Counted from the stretch's first letter, positions 35,201 through 42,450 are shown. The stretch is 64,000 bases of DNA from Azospirillum brasilense (GCF_022023855.1 NZ_CP059450.1:1851001-1915000); one strand, 5' to 3'. Translations and numbers: made by a program. Notes: generated by a model not told the origin, from the letters alone.

Positions 35201-36266
35201 GCTCCTGGTGCGCGCCATCGACTTCAGCACGCCGGGGGTGGCCGCCGGCCAGGCGGTGCAGACCAAGGTGACCGGCAACACGCTGGGCGGCACCGGCACC
35301 GCCAGCACGGCGCCGACCGCGGTGGTGCTCAACACCTCGGCGGCGGCGGGTCCGGTGACCATCCAGCTCGACAACGTCGAATTCGCGGCGGTGGTCGGCA
35401 ACGCCACGCTGGTCGGCGGCGACGGCGAGCAGATCGTCTACGGCGACGACCACCAGCAGTACATGTATCTGGGGGCCGGCGACGACATCCTGCACGGCGG
35501 CGGCGGCAACGACACGATCGCCAGCGCCGGCGGCAACGACACGCTGTACGGCGACGACGGCGACGACGTGGTGATGGGCGGCGAGGGCGACGACTGGCTG
35601 TTCGGCGGCGAGGGCAACGACCTGGTCGGTGGCGGCGTCGGCAACGACGCGCTGTTCGGCGGGACCGGCCACGACATCCTGTTCGGCGAGGAGGGCGCCG
35701 ACACGCTGAGCGGCGAGGAGGGCGCCGACACGCTGTCCGGCGGGGCGGGCAACGACCTGCTGTTCGGCGGGGCTGGCAACGACTTCCTGATCGGCGACGC
35801 GGGCGACGACACGATCAGCGGCGGGTTGGGCAACGACGTGGCGCTGGGCGGGGCGGGGCGCGACCTGATCGGTCTCGGCGCGGGCGACGACCTGGCCAGC
35901 GGCGACGGCGGCGATGACACGCTGTTCGGCGAGGACGGCAACGACACGCTGTTCGGCGGGGCGGGCAACGACCTGCTGAACGGCGGGGCTGGCAACGACG
36001 TGCTGTTCGCCGACGGCGGTGCGGACACGCTGTGGGGCGGCGCCGGGGCGGACGTCTTCGCCTTCGGTCGGGCATCGGGCGGATCGGTGGTGATGGACTT
36101 CCAGGCGGGTGTGGACCGTTTGGCGCTCTACGACGCCGGCATGGACCTCGGCGCGGTGATCCGCTCGGCGCGGGTGGAGGGCGGCAACACCACCCTCGAC
36201 GTTGGCGGAGGCAACCGCATCACCATCCTCGGCCAGACCGGCAACGTCGCCGGCTGGTTCGGCTGA
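29286..36266 (+). CDS. Giant secreted RTX/Ig-repeat adhesin-like protein
   Basis: Product of 2326 aa, rich in Gly/Thr/Ala/Asp, with no Cys that I can find and no Sec signal, as usual for type I secretion. Order: unusual LETLIGGTGND-type repeats (1 to about 475); two near-identical Ig-like segments (about 488 and 695, DTVTVTITVASDSDTYTLG) flanking a SwmB-like domain (about 595-685); a VCBS/cadherin-like domain (about 812-937); further beta domains to 1247; five Ig-like repeats (1249-1727); a linker; 22 RTX nonapeptides (2060-2257); and a C-terminal tail likely to hold the secretion signal. It probably folds on extracellular calcium and mediates adhesion or biofilm. ATG 29286 is chosen for its GAGGG site over a GTG at 29220. 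No secretion genes are adjacent. Confidence 0.82.
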   Translation: MAAGGTLTLAGGSDYVFSSTEAWSGIVGNGSTQGVRLNTQGQTLTVSNLDRLIGGTSGQRTDVVTLAGTGGNTITVQALETLIGGSGNDRVLLTSTGTTMVVESLETIIGATTGTALITLAGTTGNTMSVGYLKSLVGSAGKDVIRLDGAGSTGATMAVSMMETVIGTDGLDMIATIGGGTNTMLVQGIEILLGNAVGAAGNDTIFLANGGNTIGVAFLETLIGGTGNDIATLAFRTGTADLRTGGGTVAISSIETIVGGAAVNGNGGRSAAILLDVGNTITVASLSTLIGGGGNDVVNITLRDGSPIVGDQTIPWSTTGSTMLVSLVETLIGSSGDDLVVALDNNGMTIAVSAIESVVGKAGNDVIVLGTGGNTIQVEALETLIGGTGNDVVTVRTTRGATMTVSAVESIVGNGGTDVVYLGPGGNTVQVEGLETVIGGTGNDVVTITDTAGTVFVSGVETIYTPYQTLTLSGTDTYVSLPPVATDTTPPSITAVSIPDAVMKIGDTVTVTITVASDSDTYTLGTGSTVGGFALGNLTKVDATTYTATFTVTSGGTDVAAGSDVPVNIVLTDTASNSNTPYTTAISQGADRIDANRPTIASAAVNGTTLTVTFAEAMSASSAAGLTVTVAGQSRAATYASGSGTTTLTFTLASAVTQGQTVTLDYDPGTGTLTDTASNAPSTVTNQSVTNSTPDTTPPSITNVTIPNQPAKVGDTVTVTITVASDSDTYTLGTGSTVGGFALGNLTRLNATTYTATFTVTADGQRTGNLAANQDIPVNIVLVDSASNANTPYTTPISQNNDRIDTNAPPVLAVPTIPPTLVDTAANDTFPLIDGQLSATDLEGDTLTYSIAGSQASPLQYGSVTLSNGITYDTWSTGPGGTSYVNSQTGHYAYVFDAAFLNGVPAGPMQGTSTFTVSDGNRTVEKQLTLNFSGANDSPVLSNDVRSLTAIDQGIADAANTGTTVTALLASAGTATDAEYNSPFPLVTVVPLGIAVTGVTNTNGTWQYKVGTGAWTDIPTGSSNGAALLLAGSDRVRFVPSGSGFPNTDTGGLTFKAWDLTSGTAGGTADTSTDAYSTGSATVTITVDAVPTLTATGGSKTFGVGVDASTSLFSGVAASTVEAGQSFRGAVFTVSGVVDATEVLTIGGTDVALTNGATATLTGLGVAGGNASVTVSVVGGVATVTVSGLERSDAQMNALLGGVTYKNTSATATLGNRTVAIAGLTDSGGATGSATISGVSAVVNVADVTAPAVPVVTSAALSNSATPTLAGTAEAGSTVTVTVGGATYSTTATGGTWSINLATATPTAGALSLNANGTNPVSVTATDASNNTSTPGMQTLTVDTTAPTAPSVTSAALTNSATPTLTGTAEAGSTVTVTVGGATYSTTATGGNWSINLATDTPTAGSLSLNANGANPVSATATDAAGNVSAPGTQSLVIDTTPPNAPTATTALSNSTTPTLTGTAEAGSTVTVTVGGATYSTTATGGNWSINLATDTPTAGSLSLNANGANPVSATATDAAGNVSAPGTQSLVIDTTLPNAPVVTSAALSNSTTPTLTGTAEAGSTVTVTIGGATYTTIATDGAWSIDLATATPTAGSLSLNANGANPISATATDASGNVSAPAIQSLVIDTTLPNAPTVTTALSNSTTPTLTGSAEAGSTVTVTVGGATYTTTATNGGAWSLDLATATPVTGTLSLNPNGANPVSATATDAAGNVSAPGTQSLTVDTTAPTATVLFEDDSIDAIEQSSAAFTISGGEAGTSFTWTITSAGGGQVTGSGVMSGPTMRVTGLDLAGLGDGTLTLTLGLTDPAGNASPPFTAATQKLTATAEKPAPVAPPPVATVDGATVNGAVTTGGDGKRVTTVTIAASNEGRVEDSSTANADLADVPVVREQVVDRQTGAVSTVTTLTVSVSNGVAVTTSGSAERQTAAEAQTGLTGLIAAIEARTDAGTASRGNLTGGGDGFLSVLSAQAQLLVRAIDFSTPGVAAGQAVQTKVTGNTLGGTGTASTAPTAVVLNTSAAAGPVTIQLDNVEFAAVVGNATLVGGDGEQIVYGDDHQQYMYLGAGDDILHGGGGNDTIASAGGNDTLYGDDGDDVVMGGEGDDWLFGGEGNDLVGGGVGNDALFGGTGHDILFGEEGADTLSGEEGADTLSGGAGNDLLFGGAGNDFLIGDAGDDTISGGLGNDVALGGAGRDLIGLGAGDDLASGDGGDDTLFGEDGNDTLFGGAGNDLLNGGAGNDVLFADGGADTLWGGAGADVFAFGRASGGSVVMDFQAGVDRLALYDAGMDLGAVIRSARVEGGNTTLDVGGGNRITILGQTGNVAGWFG
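29430..30680 (+). repeat. N-terminal 25-40-residue repeat array of the adhesin
   Basis: About 14 units with the core (L/I/V)ET(L/I/V)IGG-x-GND-x-V-x-(L/V), each followed by GNT(I/M)xV (for example GNTIQVEALETLIGGTGND). Spacing between cores is about 75-125 bases. It resembles RTX in having GGxGND but has a much longer period, suggesting a beta-solenoid rung. Confidence 0.7.
33030..34466 (+). repeat. Five tandem Ig-like (Bap-type) repeats of 95-96 codons
   Basis: Units begin at 33030, 33318, 33606, 33891 and 34179, each opening T-x-P-x-A-P and containing GTAEAGSTVTVTVGGATY, SLSLNANGANP and ATDAAGNVSAPG. Units 2 and 3 are almost identical at DNA level over most of their length, pointing to recent duplication or gene conversion. 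Confidence 0.9.
35463..36056 (+). repeat. RTX calcium-binding nonapeptide block, 22 repeats
   Basis: Twenty-two uninterrupted nonapeptides of the L-x-G-G-x-G-N-D-x type (LFGGEGNDL, LFGGAGNDF and similar). This is the classical parallel beta-roll of type I-secreted proteins. Confidence 0.93.
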
Positions 36267-36297
36267 GGCGGCGGGGCCGGAGCGCATTCCAAAAAAG

Positions 36298-36345
36298 AAG
36301 GCGGGTGACGAGGCCTTCCGGGCTCCGGCACCCGCCTTTTTTCTT
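36298..36345. terminator. Bidirectional terminator between convergent genes
   Basis: AAGGCGGGTG (36298-36307) pairs with CACCCGCCTT (36329-36338), followed by TTTTCTTT on the plus strand and preceded by A6, so it also works leftward. It serves the adhesin gene and the convergent acyl-CoA dehydrogenase operon. Confidence 0.85.
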
Positions 36346-36434
36346 TCGGGCGGCGGACCAGCTCAAACCCGGAGGCGGCTTTCAGGCCACCTCCGGCACC
36401 GATGGGGAATTAGGCCCCGGGAACACCTGTCCGG

Positions 36435-37598
36435 TCAGTAGGACTTCGGCAGGTCCAGAACATGCTCAGCGACATAGGCCAGGATCAGGTTGGTGGAGAC
36501 GGGCGCCACCTGATACAGCCGGGTCTCGCGGAACTTGCGCTCCACGTCGTATTCGCTGGCGAAGCCGAAGCCGCCATGGAACTGCAGGCAGGCGTTCGCC
36601 GCCTCCCACGAGGCCTTGGCGGCCAGATACTTCGCCATGTTGGCCTGCGCGCCGCAGGGCTCCCCGGCGTCGTAGAGGCGGCAGGCCTCGAAGCGCATCA
36701 GGTTGGCGGCCTCCACCTCGATGAAGCTCTCGGCGATGGGGAACTGCACGCCCTGGTTCTGGGCGATCGGGCGGCCGAAGACCTGACGGTCGCGGGTGTA
36801 ATCGCAGACCTTGTCGATGAACCAATAGCCGTCGCCGATGCATTCCGCCGCGATCAACACCCGCTCGGCGTTGAGGCCGGTCAGGATGTACTTGAAGCCC
36901 TGGCCCTCCTCGCCGATCAGGTTCTCCGCGGGGATTTCCAGATTGTCGAAGAACAGCTCGTTGGTCTCATGGTTGACCATGTTGCGGATGGGCTGGACGG
37001 TCATGCCCTTGGTCATCGCCTCCTTGATGTCGACGATGAAGATCGACATGCCTTCCGACTTCTTGCGCACCTGATCGAGCGGGGTGGTGCGGGCGAGCAG
37101 GATCATCAGGTCGGAATGCTGGACGCGGGAGATCCACACCTTCTGCCCGTTGATGACGTAGCGGTCGCCCTTCTTCTCCGCCCGGGTCTTGATGCGGGTG
37201 GTGTCGGTGCCGGTGGTCGGCTCGGTGACGCCCATCGACTGGAGGCGCAACTCGCCCGCCGCGATCTTCGGCAGATAGCGGCGCCGCTGCTCCTCCGAGC
37301 CGTGCCGGACCAGCGTGTTCATGTTGTACATCTGGCCGTGGCAGGCACCGGAATTGCCGCCCGACCGGTTGATCTCCTCCATGATCACGGAGGCTTCGGT
37401 CAGGCCGAGGCCCGAGCCGCCATATTCCTCCGGGATCAGGGCGGCCATCCAGCCGGCCTTGGTCAGCGCGTCCACGAATTCCTCGGGATAGCCGCGCTCC
37501 TCGTCGATGCGGCGGTGATACTCGCTGGGGAATTCGGCGCACAGAGCGCGCACGGCGTCGCGGATCTCGTCGAAGCCCTGACCGATGCTGGTTTTCAT
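36435..37598 (-). CDS. Acyl-CoA dehydrogenase
   Basis: Product of 387 aa, flavoprotein family. Family signatures: MGVTEPTTGTDTT and KVWISRVQHSD (flavin/substrate region), FDNLEIPAENLIGEEGQG, AKYLAAKASWEAANACLQFHGG with the QxHGG signature near the active site, and a normal C-terminus. It passes electrons to electron-transfer flavoprotein. Last gene of the four-gene operon beginning with a CoA-transferase, 6 bases after the lyase stop. Pseudomonas itaconate clusters also carry an acyl-CoA dehydrogenase of unclear role, so its substrate may be a C5 dicarboxyl- or related acyl-CoA (inference). Confidence 0.9.
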   Translation of the reverse strand: MKTSIGQGFDEIRDAVRALCAEFPSEYHRRIDEERGYPEEFVDALTKAGWMAALIPEEYGGSGLGLTEASVIMEEINRSGGNSGACHGQMYNMNTLVRHGSEEQRRRYLPKIAAGELRLQSMGVTEPTTGTDTTRIKTRAEKKGDRYVINGQKVWISRVQHSDLMILLARTTPLDQVRKKSEGMSIFIVDIKEAMTKGMTVQPIRNMVNHETNELFFDNLEIPAENLIGEEGQGFKYILTGLNAERVLIAAECIGDGYWFIDKVCDYTRDRQVFGRPIAQNQGVQFPIAESFIEVEAANLMRFEACRLYDAGEPCGAQANMAKYLAAKASWEAANACLQFHGGFGFASEYDVERKFRETRLYQVAPVSTNLILAYVAEHVLDLPKSY

Positions 37599-37604
37599 GT
37601 CTCG

Positions 37605-38480
37605 TCACCCTGCGTTTTTGATTGTAGCGGCGCTGTGGGCCAGAATGGCCTTCGCCCGCTCGGTGACGGGGCGGTCGACCATGCGCCCGTCTACCGACAC
37701 GGCGCCGCGTCCCACCGCCTGTGCCTCGTCCCACGCCGCGACCACCCGCCCGGCCCAGGCCACGTCGGCGGCGGAGGGGGAGAAGACGTCGCGGACCACG
37801 GGCAACTGGGCCGGGTGGATGCACAGCGCGCCGGTCATGCCGACGGCCCGCGCCTGCGCCACCATGGCGCGGTAGGCGTCGAGGTCTCGGAACTCGGCCA
37901 GCGAGCCGGGCAGGCCGATCGCCGCGAGGCCGCGGGCGGCGGCGGCCAGCGCGATCTGGCGGCACGGCAGGGCGAGCAGCGCCTCGGTCGGTTCCACCCC
38001 CAGCGTCAGCGCGAAATCCTCGCTGCCCAGTGCCAGGGCCGCCACGCGCGGGACGGCGGCGATCTCGGCCAGCCGCTCCAGCCCCAGCGGACTCTCGATG
38101 AGGGCGACGAGGCCGATGGCGCCCGGCGTCAGGCCGCGCTCCGCCTCCCACTCCGCGATCATAGCGGAGAGGACGCGCAGCGCCCCGGCGTCCTCGGCCT
38201 TGGGCACCACCAGGGCGACCACGCCGGGACGCACCGCGGCCTCCAGGTCGGCGACGGCGTCGCGCCAGCCGCTGTTGATCCGCACGAGCACCGGCACGCC
38301 CAGCCCGTGCAGCCGGTCGATCGGCGCAGGCAGCCCGCGGCGGGCGTCCGGCTTGCCGACGGGCAGGACCGCGTCCTCGAGGTCGAGGATGAGGGCGTCC
38401 GCCCCGCGCTGGTGGGCCTTCTCCAGCAGCTTCGCGTTGTCGGCCGGGACGAAGAGGTAGGATTGATACGGCAGGGACAT
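37605..38480 (-). CDS. CitE-like CoA-ester lyase (HpcH/HpaI family), candidate citramalyl-CoA lyase
   Basis: Product of 291 aa, TIM-barrel CitE family. Visible: SYLFVPADNAKLLEKA with the CoA-binding Asn, LILDLEDAV with the catalytic/metal acidic residues, VRIN, and ALIESPLGL with the second metal-binding Glu; LGSEDFALTLGV follows. The family cleaves malyl-, methylmalyl- or citramalyl-CoA-type esters. Preceded by CoA-transferase and hydratase genes, it fits cleavage of citramalyl-CoA to acetyl-CoA and pyruvate, as in itaconate degradation. The substrate is inferred from context. The start has GGAGGC about 5 bases upstream; the next gene begins 6 bases after its stop. Confidence 0.85.
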   Translation of the reverse strand: MSLPYQSYLFVPADNAKLLEKAHQRGADALILDLEDAVLPVGKPDARRGLPAPIDRLHGLGVPVLVRINSGWRDAVADLEAAVRPGVVALVVPKAEDAGALRVLSAMIAEWEAERGLTPGAIGLVALIESPLGLERLAEIAAVPRVAALALGSEDFALTLGVEPTEALLALPCRQIALAAAARGLAAIGLPGSLAEFRDLDAYRAMVAQARAVGMTGALCIHPAQLPVVRDVFSPSAADVAWAGRVVAAWDEAQAVGRGAVSVDGRMVDRPVTERAKAILAHSAATIKNAG

Positions 38481-38517
38481 CAGACGCCTCCTCCAACCGT
38501 GCCGCGATGCGTCGCCG

Positions 38518-39363
38518 TCATGACCGTTCGGCCTCCAACTCGGCGGACATGGCGACGAAGCCCTCGTGGTCGGTCACCCACAGCGTGGCGCCGGTTTCGG
38601 TCGGGGCGCCGCACAGGGTCAACGGATGGATGTCAAACAGCGGCCGCTTCGCCCGGAAGCGGAAGCCGGTCACCCGTGCCCCTGGATTCTCGCGCAGGAA
38701 CAGGTCCATCAGCATGGTGGCGCTGAGCGGGCCGTGGAACACCAGCCCCGGATAGCCCTCGACGTCGCGGCAATAGTCGCGGTCGTAATGGATGCGGTGG
38801 CCGTTGAAGGTCAGGGCCGAATAGCGGAACAGCAGCACCGGATCGGGCTGGATGCGCCGCTGCCACACCGCCTCGCCCGCTGGACGCTCGCCGGGGACGG
38901 GGGCGTCGCCGGGCTTGGCGGCCTCGCGGTAGACGATGTCGTGGAACTCGGTGATGGCGAGGCCGCCGGCGGTGCTGATCTCGTGCCGGACCTTCACGAA
39001 GACCATCCGGCCCGACCGCCCCTCCTTGGGAGTGACCTCCTCGATGGTCGAGCGGCGGGTGATCGCCTCGCCGCTGCGGATGGGGCGGTGGAAGGTCAGG
39101 GTGTCGCCGGCCCACATGCGGCGGGGCAACTCCACCGGCGGCAGGAAGCCCCCCTTGTGCGGGTGGCCGTCCTCGGCGATGTCGCGCTGAAGCGCCTTCG
39201 GCAGGAAATACAGCCAATGCCCGAGCGGCGGCACCTCGCCCGCCGGCCAGGGCGGGGTGTCGTGGTCGAGCGTCGCCGCCAGACCGGTCAGCGCCACCGG
39301 CGACGCGACGTCCTCGGCGCCTTCCGACCGGCCGATCCAATCGCGCAAATGGTCCATAGTCAT
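38518..39363 (-). CDS. MaoC-type enoyl-CoA hydratase (mesaconyl/itaconyl-CoA hydratase-like)
   Basis: Product of 281 aa with two hot-dog folds: an N-terminal half (AATLDHDTPPWPAGEVPPLGHWLYF, GGFLPPVELPRRMWAG) and a C-terminal half (FRYSALTFNGHRIHYDRDYC, which holds the hydratase Asp/His motif, then GYPGLVFHGPLSATML). This is the mesaconyl-C4-CoA hydratase group, which also contains bacterial itaconyl-CoA hydratases. The start overlaps the CoA-transferase stop by 4 bases (ATGA), so the two are coupled. Likely product: citramalyl-CoA or an analogous 3-hydroxyacyl-CoA. Confidence 0.85.
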   Translation of the reverse strand: MTMDHLRDWIGRSEGAEDVASPVALTGLAATLDHDTPPWPAGEVPPLGHWLYFLPKALQRDIAEDGHPHKGGFLPPVELPRRMWAGDTLTFHRPIRSGEAITRRSTIEEVTPKEGRSGRMVFVKVRHEISTAGGLAITEFHDIVYREAAKPGDAPVPGERPAGEAVWQRRIQPDPVLLFRYSALTFNGHRIHYDRDYCRDVEGYPGLVFHGPLSATMLMDLFLRENPGARVTGFRFRAKRPLFDIHPLTLCGAPTETGATLWVTDHEGFVAMSAELEAERS

Positions 39364-40529
39364 GCTCCCCCCTTATCGTTCGACGGTTTGACGCCGGACG
39401 GCGTCGGTTCGAAGATCTCACGCCGGACGGCGTCGGTGTGTTGGCCCAGCGCCGGAACGGCGCCGGAGGCGTAGGGTCGGCCGCGCACCTGCACCGGCGG
39501 TGCCACCACGTCGACCGGTCCGCCCGGCGTCTCGGCGGTCACGCGGCGCAGCTGCGCGTGGGCGGACAGGTCCGCCACCTCGTTCAACGAGCCGAAGGCG
39601 GTGCGCGCGCGGTTCAGGCGGTGCACCGCCTCGGCGTGGTCCATGGTTTGGAAGATGGCGGCGACGAGCGCGTCCAGCTCCGGGCGGTTGGCGACGCGGC
39701 GGTTGTTGGTCGAGAAGCGCTCGTCGGTCGCCAGCTCCGGCCGAAGCAGCACGTCGGCGCAGAAGGCCACCCATTCGCGCTCGTTCTGGATCGACAGCAC
39801 CACCTGCCGGCCATCGGCCAGGGCGAAGGCGGAATAGGGGGCGATGCTCGGGTGCATCAGCCCGACCCGTCCCGGCGCCTTGCCGCCATGGTCGTGGTGC
39901 ATCAGCGGCACCATCATCCACTCCGCCAGCGAATCGAAGAGGGACACGGCCACCGCCGACCCCTCGCCGCTGCGGTCGCGCTCCAGCAGGGCCTGGAGCA
40001 CGCCGGTGTAGGCGTTCATGCCGCAGGCGATGTCGGCCACCGACACGCCGACGCGCCCCGGCTGGTCCGGCGATCCGGTGATGGAGGCCAGCCCGGTCTC
40101 GCTCTGCACCAGCAGGTCGTAGGCCTTCATGTCGCGGTAGGGGCCGTCGTCGCCATAACCGGAGATGTCGCAGGTGATCAGCCGGGGATGGCGCCGCCGC
40201 AGGGCGTCCGACCCGAAACCGGCCCGCTCCGCCGCGCCCGGCGCCAGATTCTGCACGAAGACGTCGGCGCGGGCGATCAGCCGCTCCAGCAGCTCGGCGT
40301 CCTCGGGCGTCTTTATGTCGAGGACGACCGATTCCTTGCCGCGGTTGAGCCAGACGAAATAGGAACTCTGCCCGTGGACGACGGCGTCGTAGCCGCGGGC
40401 GAAGTCGCCCTCCGGCCGTTCGATCTTGATGACTCGCGCCCCGGCGTCGGCGAGGCGCGACGTGCAGAGCGGCGCCGCCACCGCCTGCTCCAGCGAGACG
40501 ACGAGCCGTCCTGACAGGGGTAAAGTCAT
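39360..40529 (-). CDS. Family III (CaiB/BaiF) CoA-transferase
   Basis: Product of 389 aa, moving CoA between carboxylates. Family features: GARVIKIERPEGDFAR, FVWLNRGKESVVLDIK, ISGYGDDGPYRDMKAYDLL with the likely catalytic Asp in AYD, and VSLFDSLAEWM. First gene of the operon with hydratase, lyase and acyl-CoA dehydrogenase; in the Pseudomonas and Yersinia itaconate pathways the first step is also a CoA-transferase. ATG 40529 is preferred to the further upstream in-frame start because GGAG stands about 10 bases upstream and conserved sequence starts there. The succinate/acetyl donor cannot be told from sequence. Confidence 0.88.
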   Translation of the reverse strand: MTLPLSGRLVVSLEQAVAAPLCTSRLADAGARVIKIERPEGDFARGYDAVVHGQSSYFVWLNRGKESVVLDIKTPEDAELLERLIARADVFVQNLAPGAAERAGFGSDALRRRHPRLITCDISGYGDDGPYRDMKAYDLLVQSETGLASITGSPDQPGRVGVSVADIACGMNAYTGVLQALLERDRSGEGSAVAVSLFDSLAEWMMVPLMHHDHGGKAPGRVGLMHPSIAPYSAFALADGRQVVLSIQNEREWVAFCADVLLRPELATDERFSTNNRRVANRPELDALVAAIFQTMDHAEAVHRLNRARTAFGSLNEVADLSAHAQLRRVTAETPGGPVDVVAPPVQVRGRPYASGAVPALGQHTDAVRREIFEPTPSGVKPSNDKGGA

Positions 40530-40934
40530 CGTGCAAAGTCTCCGCTGTAAGCCAGGGCCAATCGTCCGTGGCCGCGATGGTAAACAGCCGGACCGGCCCC
40601 GATCCAATACAGATGGGGCATGCATCGCATAACGAAGCGCTATGAGGCCAATCGTCGTCAGCCCCATCGCCTGCGCGCCGTCAAGCGTTGCAGCGATCCG
40701 GCCTTTGCCGCCAAGGTCGAGGACATCCCCGCAAAAATCGACCGGCTCCCCGAACCTTTTGAATGGGGCCGTGCACCAGTCGTTTGGTTGGGGCGGTCAT
40801 ACTCGCAATTCCCATCCACCTATGCGGGCAGCCTCCTTGTCGTCGTCGATGCGACGGTTCAGCTTCGACGACGTGTCTCGTTCGGCGTCCGCAGCCTTCC
40901 GATGGGCCGACCCCTCGGCTGGAAAGGAGACGTG
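40530..40934. other. Divergent intergenic region upstream of the CoA-ester operon
   Basis: No convincing gene, although the plus-strand frame of the membrane protein stays open. It should contain the promoters of the leftward CoA-transferase operon and the rightward membrane protein. A 9-bp inverted repeat, CGTCGTCGA (40841-40849) and TCGACGACG (40865-40873) with a 15-base spacer, sits about 60 bases before the membrane-protein start. AAAGGAG at 40923-40929 is that gene's ribosome site. Confidence 0.45.
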
Positions 40935-41489
40935 ATGGGAATTCTCCTGGCCTTCGCGCCCTTCATTGCCTTCGCCGTCCTCGACCGACTGGTCGGGCCC
41001 GTGGAGGGACTCATCGCCGGTGCTCTCGTTTCAGCCACCATGCTGCTGCGCGACTGGATGAGCCCCGGCAGGACACCGAAAATCCTTGAAGTCGGCACGG
41101 TGCTGCTGTTCGGTGGGTTGGCGTTCTACGCCGTGGCAGGCGGACCGACTTGGTCCGTCATGGGGGTCCGGCTGCTCGTCGATGCCGGGCTCTTGCTGAT
41201 CGTGCTGATCTCCATCGCGCTGCGGCGCCCCTTCACGCTGCAGTATGCGCGGGAGCAGGTTGCCCATGAATTCTGGGACAGCCCGCGCTTCATCCACACC
41301 AATTACGTGATCACGGGCGTGTGGGCTCTGGCGTTCCTCGTGCTGGTGATCGCGGACATCGTCCTGCTCTACCGGCCCGATCTTCCGCCTCGCTTCGGCA
41401 TCGTCGCGACCGTGCTGGCGCTCGTCGGCGCGATCAAGTTCACATCCTGGTACCCGGAACATCAGCGGTCCGCCGCCGGCACGGTGTGA
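40935..41489 (+). CDS. Integral membrane protein of unknown function
   Basis: Product of 184 aa with about five or six hydrophobic helices: ILLAFAPFIAFAVLDRL, a segment near 25-40, VLLFGGLAFYAVAG, a helix with LLVDAGLLLIVLISIAL, WALAFLVLVIADIVLLY and FGIVATVLALVGAI. A soluble loop (LQYAREQVAHEFWDSPRF) links the last helices. I do not recognise the family. ATG 40935 is chosen for its AAAGGAG site and because residues encoded upstream do not look like protein. It lies alone between the divergent operon and a convergent LysR gene. Confidence 0.7.
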   Translation: MGILLAFAPFIAFAVLDRLVGPVEGLIAGALVSATMLLRDWMSPGRTPKILEVGTVLLFGGLAFYAVAGGPTWSVMGVRLLVDAGLLLIVLISIALRRPFTLQYAREQVAHEFWDSPRFIHTNYVITGVWALAFLVLVIADIVLLYRPDLPPRFGIVATVLALVGAIKFTSWYPEHQRSAAGTV

Positions 41490-41511
41490 ATCCCATGTCT
41501 TCGTCCGTGTG

Positions 41512-42450
41512 CTAGGACGCCGCCGCTTCCTCGTCCAGCAGGAGGGTGCCGGGCCAGTCGCCGCCGCCGACCAGATCGCGCACCACCCGCAGGAAGGTCT
41601 CGCGCACCGCCGCCGCGGCTTCGGTCACCGGGGCGCCGCGGGGCCGGCAGAGATGGACCGAGCGGCGCAGGGATGGCGAAACGATCAGCCGGGCGGAGAC
41701 CTGGCCCGCCCGCCATTCCTCCATCACCGCCGAGATCGGCAGGACCGAATAGCCCACCCCCTTGGCGACCAGCGCCTTGATCTGGGGGAGCCCGTTGATC
41801 TCCACCGCCACGGTGACGATGGTGCAGGTCTCGCGCGCCACCCGTTCGATGCGGTCGCGCAGGTTGTGCGGGCGGCTCGGCAGGATCAGGTCCTTGCCGG
41901 CCAGCTCGTCGAAGGCGATCTCGCCATCGTCACCGCCCGGCGGCCCGATCAGGTAGAGGTCCTCGCCCACCAGCGATTCGGCCAGCAGGGTGCGGGACCG
42001 CGTCACGTCGTAGATGCAGCCGAAATCCAGCCGGTCGTCGTTCAGCCATTCCAGGATCGTTCCGCTGAAGGATTCGACCACCCGCAGCGACACCTGCGGC
42101 AGCTCGGCGCGGACCGCCTGGACCAGGGGAACCGCCGCCACCAGCGCCACCGACGAGGTGAAGCCGACGGTTACCAGCCCGCTCGGCGTGCCCGAGCAGT
42201 TGCGCACCTGTTCGGTCGCCTGGGCGACGTGGCGCAGGATGATCTCCGCATGCTCGTACAGCCGGGTGCCGGCGGCGGTCGGCTTGACCCCGTGGACGCC
42301 GCGGGTCAGCAGCTTGACTCCGAGGCCCGCCTCCAGATTGCGGATGTTGTGGCTGAGAGCCGGTTGGGCGACGTTCAGCTTCTGAGCCGCGGCCGTGAAG
42401 GAGCCTTCATCGACGATGCCGATGAAATACCGCAACTGACGCAGATCCAA
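41512..42450 (-). CDS. LysR-family transcriptional regulator
   Basis: Product of 312 aa. The N-terminal winged helix (MDLRQLRYFIGIVDEGSF, QPALSHNIRNLE) is canonical. The remainder is the periplasmic-binding-like effector domain (LVTVGFTSSVAL, LDFGCIYDV, GVGYSVLP). Its start faces the paoABC operon across 313 bases containing a perfect 11-bp palindrome, so it most likely regulates that operon and itself. It may instead or also act on the CoA-ester operon further left, since itaconate clusters carry a LysR gene, but an opposite-strand gene lies between. Confidence 0.92.
   Translation of the reverse strand: MDLRQLRYFIGIVDEGSFTAAAQKLNVAQPALSHNIRNLEAGLGVKLLTRGVHGVKPTAAGTRLYEHAEIILRHVAQATEQVRNCSGTPSGLVTVGFTSSVALVAAVPLVQAVRAELPQVSLRVVESFSGTILEWLNDDRLDFGCIYDVTRSRTLLAESLVGEDLYLIGPPGGDDGEIAFDELAGKDLILPSRPHNLRDRIERVARETCTIVTVAVEINGLPQIKALVAKGVGYSVLPISAVMEEWRAGQVSARLIVSPSLRRSVHLCRPRGAPVTEAAAAVRETFLRVVRDLVGGGDWPGTLLLDEEAAAS

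Noticed and set aside
35438..36075. Regular short repeats that could suggest a CRISPR array
   Set aside because: Period is 27 bases, in frame, and encodes RTX nonapeptides; there are no unique spacers of constant length.
40620..40934. Upstream extension of the membrane protein from an ATG at 40620
   Set aside because: The added 105 residues are Arg-rich without pattern, and the AAAGGAG site supports ATG 40935.
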